Source of the DNA: Asanoa sp040654855
Lineage (GTDB): Bacteria; Actinomycetota; Actinomycetes; Mycobacteriales; Micromonosporaceae
NCBI RefSeq assembly: GCF_040654855.1
Contig: NZ_JBFAIU010000004.1
Span: 8,048 to 72,047, forward strand
Direction: 5' to 3'
Length of the DNA: 64,000 bases
Position numbers and translations under genes: made by a program
Part shown: positions 59,183-64,000 of the stretch, piece after piece
How positions within the stretch are numbered: position 1 is the first letter of the stretch
How the letters are laid out: every line of letters starts with the position of its first letter
Notes under the pieces: generated by a model
Databases searched by the model: none
Told to the model about the DNA's origin: nothing
The model's input: only the letters and a program-made list of their open reading frames with translations

Positions 59183-60760
59183 GTGCCCCGAGGCGACGGC
59201 CGGTTGAGCCAGGACCTCGACCCCCAACGGCCCGGCCCGCAAGATGCTTGCGGTGTCTTCGGTGTCTGGGGGCCGGGTGAAGAGGTCGCGAAGCTGACCT
59301 ACTTCGGGCTCTACGCCCTGCAGCACCGTGGCCAGGAAGCGGCGGGCATCGCCGTGAGCGACGGCTCGGGCGTCGTGGTCTACAAGGACCTCGGCCTGGT
59401 CGCCCAGGTCTTCGACGAGCCGACCCTGGCCAGCCTGCGCGGCCACCTCGCCATCGGTCACACGCGTTACTCCACCACCGGTGGTTCGACCTGGGAGAAC
59501 GCGCAGCCGACGATCCGTGCCACCAGTGCGGGCACGACCATCGCCCTGGCGCACAACGGCAACCTGGTCAACACCGCCGAGCTGGCCCGCGAGGTCGCCG
59601 ACCGCGGCCTGCCCACGGACCCCGCCACCACCTCCGACACCGCGCTGGTGACCGCGCTGCTCGCCGGCCGCCCCGACATGTCCGTCGAGGCCGCCGCGCT
59701 CGAGGTGCTGCCGACGCTGCGCGGCGCGTTCAGCTTCGTGTTCATGGACGAGACCACGCTCTACGCGGCCCGCGACGCCCACGGCGTGCGCCCGCTGGTG
59801 CTCGGCCGGCTCGAGCGGGGCTGGGTGGTGGCCAGCGAGACGGCGGCGCTCGACATCGTCGGCGCCAGCTTCGTCCGTGAGGTCGAGCCGGGCGAGCTGC
59901 TCGCGATCGACGAGGACGGCCTGCGCTCGTCGCGGTTCGCCGCGCCGGAGCCCAAGGGCTGCCTGTTCGAATACGTCTACATCGCGCGCCCCGACACCAC
60001 GATCGCCGGGCGCAACGTGCACGCGGCCCGGGTGCAGATCGGCCGGCAGCTCGCCAAGGAGCACCCGGTCGAGGCCGACATGGTGATCCCGGTGCCCGAG
60101 TCGGGCACGCCGGCCGCGATCGGCTACGCGGCCGAGTCGGGCATCACCTACGGCTCGGGCCTGGTGAAGAACGCCTACGTCGGGCGCACCTTCATCCAGC
60201 CGTCGCAGACCCTGCGCCAGCTGGGCATCCGGCTCAAGCTCAACCCACTGCGGGAAAACATCCGCGGCAAGCGGATCGTGGTGGTCGACGACTCCATCGT
60301 GCGGGGCAACACGCAGCGGGCGATCGTCCGGATGCTCCGCGAAGCCGGCGCGCTCGAGGTGCACGTGCGCATCTCCTCGCCGCCGGTCAACTGGCCGTGC
60401 TTCTACGGGATCGACTTCGCGACCCGCGCGGAGCTGCTGGCCAACGGCCTCGACAACGACGGCATCCGACGCTCGATCGGCGCCGACTCGTTGGGATACG
60501 TATCACTCGGCGGTCTGGTGGCCGCGACCGAGCAGCCGAAGACGCGCTTGTGCCGCGCGTGTTTCGATGGGGACTACCCGATCCCGCTGCCGGCCGGCAA
60601 CCTGATCGGCAAGCACGTGCTCGAAGGCGTCGCCCGGCGGGTCGACGCCGAAGCCGAGCAGCGCAACGATGGCGGAGCCGAGCGTCCGGCGGCGAGCGAC
60701 CAGTTGGTCGCGCAGCGGCTGGCGGCCAGCTCCAACGGCGGCGGCACGCACCGTTCCTAG
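59183..60760 (+). CDS. purF: Amidophosphoribosyltransferase
   Basis: This 525-residue protein makes phosphoribosylamine, the first committed step of purine synthesis. A short propeptide precedes the catalytic Cys in QDACGVFGVW, which becomes the N-terminus after processing. The glutaminase domain continues with LQHRGQEAAGI. The PRPP site is VVVDDSIVRGNT. Cys residues in the last third (NWPCFYG, LCRACFDGDYP) fit an iron-sulphur cluster. GAGGAG lies 6 nt upstream of the GTG at 59183, deciding it against a start at 59111. Confidence 0.96.
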   Translation: MPRGDGRLSQDLDPQRPGPQDACGVFGVWGPGEEVAKLTYFGLYALQHRGQEAAGIAVSDGSGVVVYKDLGLVAQVFDEPTLASLRGHLAIGHTRYSTTGGSTWENAQPTIRATSAGTTIALAHNGNLVNTAELAREVADRGLPTDPATTSDTALVTALLAGRPDMSVEAAALEVLPTLRGAFSFVFMDETTLYAARDAHGVRPLVLGRLERGWVVASETAALDIVGASFVREVEPGELLAIDEDGLRSSRFAAPEPKGCLFEYVYIARPDTTIAGRNVHAARVQIGRQLAKEHPVEADMVIPVPESGTPAAIGYAAESGITYGSGLVKNAYVGRTFIQPSQTLRQLGIRLKLNPLRENIRGKRIVVVDDSIVRGNTQRAIVRMLREAGALEVHVRISSPPVNWPCFYGIDFATRAELLANGLDNDGIRRSIGADSLGYVSLGGLVAATEQPKTRLCRACFDGDYPIPLPAGNLIGKHVLEGVARRVDAEAEQRNDGGAERPAASDQLVAQRLAASSNGGGTHRS

Positions 60761-60809
60761 CCGGCGTCTCCACCGAGACACCGCGCGTCAGGCGTTAAAG
60801 GGAGAAATC

Positions 60810-61958
60810 GTGACGCACGTTACTGAGCGGGGCGGCGGCCCGGCCAACACCTCTGGCTCGGAAGGCCTCCAGCCATGGACGGCCGGCGGGCGGACCGGTC
60901 GCAAGCGCACAGTGACGTACGCCGACGCCGGCGTCTCCATCCACGCGGGCGAGCGCGCGGTCGAGCTGCTCAAGAGCAAGGTGGCCCGGGCCCAGCGCCC
61001 CGAGGTGCTCGGTGACCTCGGTGGCTTCGCCGGCCTGTTCCGGCTCGACACCAAGCGCTACAAGAACCCGATCCTGGCCTCGTCGACCGACGGCGTCGGC
61101 ACCAAGCTGGTGATCGCGCAGCAGCTCGACATCCACGACACGGTCGGCATCGACCTGGTCGCGATGGTCGTCGACGACCTGGTCGCGTGCGGCGCCGAGC
61201 CGCTGTTCCTGCTCGACTACATCGCCTGCGGCGAGGTCGTGCCCGACAAGGTCGCCGAGATCGGCGCCGGCATCTCCGACGGCTGCCGGTACGCGGGCTG
61301 CGCGCTGCTCGGCGGCGAGACGGCCGAGCACCCGGGCGTCCTACGCCCCGACGAGTACGACCTGTCGGCGACCGGCGTCGGCGTGGTGGAGGAGAGCGAG
61401 ATCCTCGGCCGCGACCGGGTCGAGGTCGGCGACGTCGTGATCGCGATGCGCTCGTCCGGCCTGCACTCCAACGGCTACTCGCTGGTCCGCCACGTGCTGC
61501 TCGGCGCCGGCCGGATGCGGCTCGACACGGTGGTGGACGACTTCGGCAAGCAGCGCACCCTCGGCGAGGAGCTGCTCACGCCGACCAAGATCTACGCCCG
61601 CGACTGCCTCAAGCTGATCGAGGAGGCCGAGGTCCGGGCGCTGGCCCACGTCACCGGCGGCGGCATCCCGGGCAACCTCGTGCGCGTGCTCCCGGAGCAC
61701 GTCGACGCCGTGGTCAACCGGTCGACCTGGAAGCCGCAGCCCATCTTCGACCTGGTCCAGTCCAAGGGCCGCATCGAAGACCCGGAGATGGAGTCGACCT
61801 TCAACATGGGCGTCGGCATGTTCGCCATCGTCTCCGCCGAGGACGCCGACCGGGCGCTCGCTTTCCTCACGGGCCGCGGCATCGACGCCTGGCAGGCCGG
61901 CGAGATCATCGAAGGCACGGGGACCGTTCAGATGATCGGGCAGCACACGCGCGGCTGA
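60810..61958 (+). CDS. purM: Phosphoribosylformylglycinamidine cyclo-ligase
   Basis: The 382-residue AIR synthetase has the motifs SSTDGVGTK, DDLVACGAEPLFLLDYIACG, GGETAEHPG and SSGLHSNGYSLVR. It closes the imidazole ring of AIR using ATP. The GTG at 60810 has GGGAGA 4 nt upstream. The N-terminal about 30 residues are a Gly-rich extension before the conserved VTYADAGVSI. It lies 49 bp downstream of purF and is probably co-transcribed. Confidence 0.96.
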   Translation: MTHVTERGGGPANTSGSEGLQPWTAGGRTGRKRTVTYADAGVSIHAGERAVELLKSKVARAQRPEVLGDLGGFAGLFRLDTKRYKNPILASSTDGVGTKLVIAQQLDIHDTVGIDLVAMVVDDLVACGAEPLFLLDYIACGEVVPDKVAEIGAGISDGCRYAGCALLGGETAEHPGVLRPDEYDLSATGVGVVEESEILGRDRVEVGDVVIAMRSSGLHSNGYSLVRHVLLGAGRMRLDTVVDDFGKQRTLGEELLTPTKIYARDCLKLIEEAEVRALAHVTGGGIPGNLVRVLPEHVDAVVNRSTWKPQPIFDLVQSKGRIEDPEMESTFNMGVGMFAIVSAEDADRALAFLTGRGIDAWQAGEIIEGTGTVQMIGQHTRG

Positions 61959-62072
61959 CCCTTCGGCCGCACCCGTGTGATCATTCGCCTACCTGATTGG
62001 GCCTTACCCGATTGGCCAGCGCCGCCTAACCTAAAGTCCTGCCTCGACACCTCGACGGGGAGAGGAGGGCGG

Positions 62073-63209
62073 GTGGTTGTCCGGCGGGCCCAGTTCACCG
62101 GTATGCGCGGCATCGCCCCCGTGCCCTCCTACGTGGTTATGCAGCCCACGACGCTGTGCAACCTCGACTGTGCCTACTGCTACCTTCCGTTCCGGTCCGC
62201 CGACCGGAAGATGGCGGTCGACGTAGCCGCCGCGGTGGCCGGCCCGGTCAATCGCTGGGCGCAGGACGGCCGGTTCTCGGTGGTCTGGCACGGCGGTGAG
62301 CCGCTGGCCGCCGGGCGCGACCACTTCGCCGCGCTGCTCGCGCCGTTCGACCCGGGCGTCGAGCATCACGTGCAGACCAACGCGACGCTGATCGACCCGG
62401 CCTGGTGCGAGTTCTTCGCGGAGCACGAGATCCGGGTCAGCGTGAGCGTCGACGGCCCGCGGGAGCGCAACGGCGATCGGGTGACCCGGGGCGGGCGGCC
62501 GGCGTACGACCGGATCGTCCGGGGCATCGAGACGCTCCGCGCCCACGGCATCGGCTTCTCTGCCCTCTGCGTGGTCTCCGACCCCGCGCCGGGCCGGGCG
62601 GCCGAGCTCTACCGCTACTTCCTCGACCTCGGTTGCGACGTCCTCGGCATCAACATCGAGGAGACCGAGGGCACCAACACCCGCGGCAACGCCCACCCGG
62701 CCGGCCAGGTCGTCGACTTCTGGGCCGAGCTGGTCACCGCCTGGCGAGCGGAGCCGCGGATCCACGTGCGCGAGATCGAGTGGTCGCTGCGCTACACCGA
62801 GGCCGTGCTGACCGACACCGCCGACAGCGTGCTGCCACGCCAGCTCGACCCGATTCCCACCGTGGCCTACGACGGCTCCGTGGTGCTGCTGTCGCCGGAG
62901 CTGGCCGGGTTCCAGGACGCCCGGCACGGCGACTTCAGCAGCGGCAACGTCCTTACGACGCCCCTTACCGAGATCATCGCCGGTGCGCACCGGCGCACGC
63001 CCTGGGTCGCCGAGTTCCTCGACGGCGTGGAAGCCTGCCGAGCGAGCTGCCCCTACTTCGGTTTCTGCGGCGGTGCACACGCGGCGAACCGCTATTTCGA
63101 GCACGGTCGGTTCGATACGACCGAAACCGACCACTGCCGCAACAGCAAGATCCGCCTACTGGAAGGGGTGTTGCAGCATGCCCGAGACCACCAGTCTTCA
63201 GCCGTCTGA
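62073..63209 (+). CDS. amcB: Radical-SAM/SPASM peptide maturase (AmcB-like, cyclophane-forming)
   Basis: This protein of about 378 residues has the radical-SAM cluster motif CNLDCAYC near the N-terminus, followed by WHGGEPL (SAM site). A SPASM region near the C-terminus carries CRASCPYFGFC and a final DHC. It overlaps a small gene whose product ends in repeated aromatic-X-Asn motifs, which is the pattern of three-residue cyclophane RiPPs. The AmcB name is from memory of that family. GGAGAGGAGG precedes the GTG at 62073. It begins about 115 bp after purM but is not a purine gene. Confidence 0.8.
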   Translation: MVVRRAQFTGMRGIAPVPSYVVMQPTTLCNLDCAYCYLPFRSADRKMAVDVAAAVAGPVNRWAQDGRFSVVWHGGEPLAAGRDHFAALLAPFDPGVEHHVQTNATLIDPAWCEFFAEHEIRVSVSVDGPRERNGDRVTRGGRPAYDRIVRGIETLRAHGIGFSALCVVSDPAPGRAAELYRYFLDLGCDVLGINIEETEGTNTRGNAHPAGQVVDFWAELVTAWRAEPRIHVREIEWSLRYTEAVLTDTADSVLPRQLDPIPTVAYDGSVVLLSPELAGFQDARHGDFSSGNVLTTPLTEIIAGAHRRTPWVAEFLDGVEACRASCPYFGFCGGAHAANRYFEHGRFDTTETDHCRNSKIRLLEGVLQHARDHQSSAV

Positions 63210-63417
63210 GCAGGCCGAGGACGCCGAGGCCGGCCTGGGGGACCTGGCGGGGCGCGTCGCCGGCGCACGGGCAGGGCTGACCGCGTTGCTGTCCGAGGCG
63301 GAACAGGCGCGCAAGCTACGCGCCGAGGCGGCCGATCCGGCCGGCGGTGCGGTGTGCGCCTGGAACCACTTCGAGAACATCCCGACGTTCTACAACTGGA
63401 ATAACCGCCCCCGCTGA
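63178..63417 (+). CDS. amcA: RiPP precursor peptide (AmcA-like, multiple cyclophane motifs)
   Basis: The 79-residue peptide has a long helical leader (about 12-50, Ala/Glu/Leu-rich) and a short C-terminal core, AWNHFENIPTFYNWNNRPR. The core holds W62-N-H64, F65-E-N67, F71-Y-N73 and W74-N-N76, four aromatic-X-Asn/His triplets of the kind crosslinked by triceptide maturases. The ATG overlaps the maturase gene by 32 bp, and GGAAGGGG lies 9 nt upstream. No protease or exporter gene is next to it. It is easily missed because of its size. Confidence 0.78.
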   Translation: MPETTSLQPSEQAEDAEAGLGDLAGRVAGARAGLTALLSEAEQARKLRAEAADPAGGAVCAWNHFENIPTFYNWNNRPR

Positions 63418-63442
63418 CGAGCACGCCCCTCGGGCCAGCGCA

Positions 63443-63520
63443 TCCCGCTGACCCCCTCGGACACGGGCGAGCACGCGGGTTACCACCGCGTGCTCGTTGA
63501 TGACCTGGGGGTCAGCGGGA
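63443..63520. terminator. Nested double hairpin after the precursor gene
   Basis: An outer perfect 14-bp stem (TCCCGCTGACCCCC at 63443-63456 with 63507-63520) encloses an inner perfect 11-bp stem (CGAGCACGCGG at 63468-63478 with 63486-63496). The outer right arm overlaps the stop of the DUF3073 gene. It can terminate transcription from both sides; the nested form is unusual. Confidence 0.75.
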
Positions 63521-63736
63521 GCGAGACGACCAGTTGTTGGAAGCGTCGTCTTCTGCGTTGTCGTCCTCGTCTTCGTCGTCGACATAGCTGTTGCTGTAGT
63601 CGTCGTCGAAGTCGTGGTCCGACTGGCTGTGGCCGCCGAGTTCTCGCTGCAAAGCGGCGAGGTCGGTGTTCGGGGAGTGATACTTCAACTCCCGGGCCAC
63701 CTTTGTCTGCTTGGCCTTAGCACGGCCGCGCCCCAT
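63512..63736 (-). CDS. DUF3073 small protein
   Basis: This 74-residue protein starts MGRGRAKAKQTKVARELKYH, the basic hallmark of DUF3073, and continues SPNTDLAALQRELGG. Its second half is very acidic (DDEDEDDNAEDD). The family is conserved next to purM in actinobacteria (Rv0810c in M. tuberculosis). I chose the ATG at 63736; a 21-codon upstream extension is not conserved in type. The function is unknown; the basic start could bind nucleic acid. The following 156 bp hold no gene that I can support. Confidence 0.85.
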   Translation of the reverse strand: MGRGRAKAKQTKVARELKYHSPNTDLAALQRELGGHSQSDHDFDDDYSNSYVDDEDEDDNAEDDASNNWSSRSR

Positions 63737-63892
63737 GGCTCGACCCCCTCGCACAGAATTCGGGGCAGCACGAAGGCGGGCCCCGATGACGTCAGGCATC
63801 TCTCGTGGCTCTTACGGTACATGGGGATGGCCAGGTTCGACACCTCGGGTTGCCCCGCGCGGTCGGCGCGTCGATCACGTTTCTGATCAGGT

Positions 63893-64000
63893 CAATGCCC
63901 GGCGGTCCAGGTGTATTCCTGCTGGAGCGCCTCGACCTCGGTGCCCACCGTGATCCAGACGACCGACGCGGCGGTCGTGACCATCTGGCGGGTGCGCTGG
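63893..64000 (-). CDS. C-terminal fragment of an unknown protein (cut by window end)
   Basis: The last 35 residues of a minus-strand frame are present, with TRQMVTTAASVVWITVG and EALQQEYTWTAGH before the TGA. The codon use fits the genome. The segment is too short to assign a family. Confidence 0.4.

Noticed and set aside
1..64000. Mobile elements, prophage, tRNA or rRNA genes
   Set aside because: No transposase, integrase, phage structural gene or tRNA/rRNA-like sequence was seen on either strand.

Overview
The window is a piece of a high-GC actinobacterial chromosome, most likely from the Micromonosporaceae (Micromonospora, Actinoplanes, Dactylosporangium and relatives). This rests on the extreme GC content, the frequent GTG starts and ATGA or GTGA gene overlaps, a type VII (ESX) secretion locus with EccB, EccC, EccD, EccE and mycosins, the actinobacterial order purS-purQ-purL / SCP-like / purF / purM / DUF3073, and a triceptide-type RiPP locus. 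I saw no rRNA, tRNA, transposase, integrase or CRISPR array.

Layout. 1-3.5 kb: the end of a SpoIIE-type phosphatase coupled to a B12-binding protein, a DUF998 membrane protein with a perfect palindrome upstream, and a LigC-type DNA ligase. 3.5-20.6 kb: the ESX locus, with core genes eccB, eccE, eccD, eccC and a WXG100 pair. On both sides lies a duplicated two-gene unit: a small helical protein plus a WXG protein with a disordered Gly/Pro-rich tail ending in PPPVLG. There are also two mycosins. 20.6-33.6 kb: gamma-glutamyltransferase, a three-gene ABC-2 exporter, a Tat-exported GH99-like enzyme with two discoidin domains, galE-galT, two SDR genes separated by a GC-rich 48/50-bp tandem array, and an ArsR-SRPBCC pair. 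33.6-36 kb: degraded DNA with a frameshifted DUF2568-like remnant, a Nudix gene and a DUF5925/AAA ATPase.

36-49.5 kb: a lipid-metabolism region. fadA2 is divergent from fabG4-htdX, as in Mycobacterium; further along are a TetR gene, an SCP2 protein, an acyl-CoA dehydrogenase and an acyl-CoA ligase. The fadA2/fabG4 and tetR intergenic regions carry almost the same operator, so the TetR protein probably controls both blocks. Between the blocks sits a tightly coupled operon: a Nudix/winged-helix regulator, a 25-codon bridging frame, a J-domain/pseudokinase fusion, a VWA protein and a divergent adenylosuccinate-synthetase paralogue. Three 16-bp direct repeats precede it. This operon is my leading candidate for an uncharacterised system. 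An ArsR-MFS operon with twin operators ends the region.

49.5-64 kb: purB, a secreted trypsin-like protease, a GDT1-type transporter, purS-purQ-purL, a membrane-anchored protein with a long Gly/Tyr-rich cytosolic tail, an SCP-like protein, purF and purM. Then come a SPASM radical-SAM maturase overlapping its small precursor gene (AmcB/AmcA-like), a DUF3073 protein and one partial gene at the right edge.
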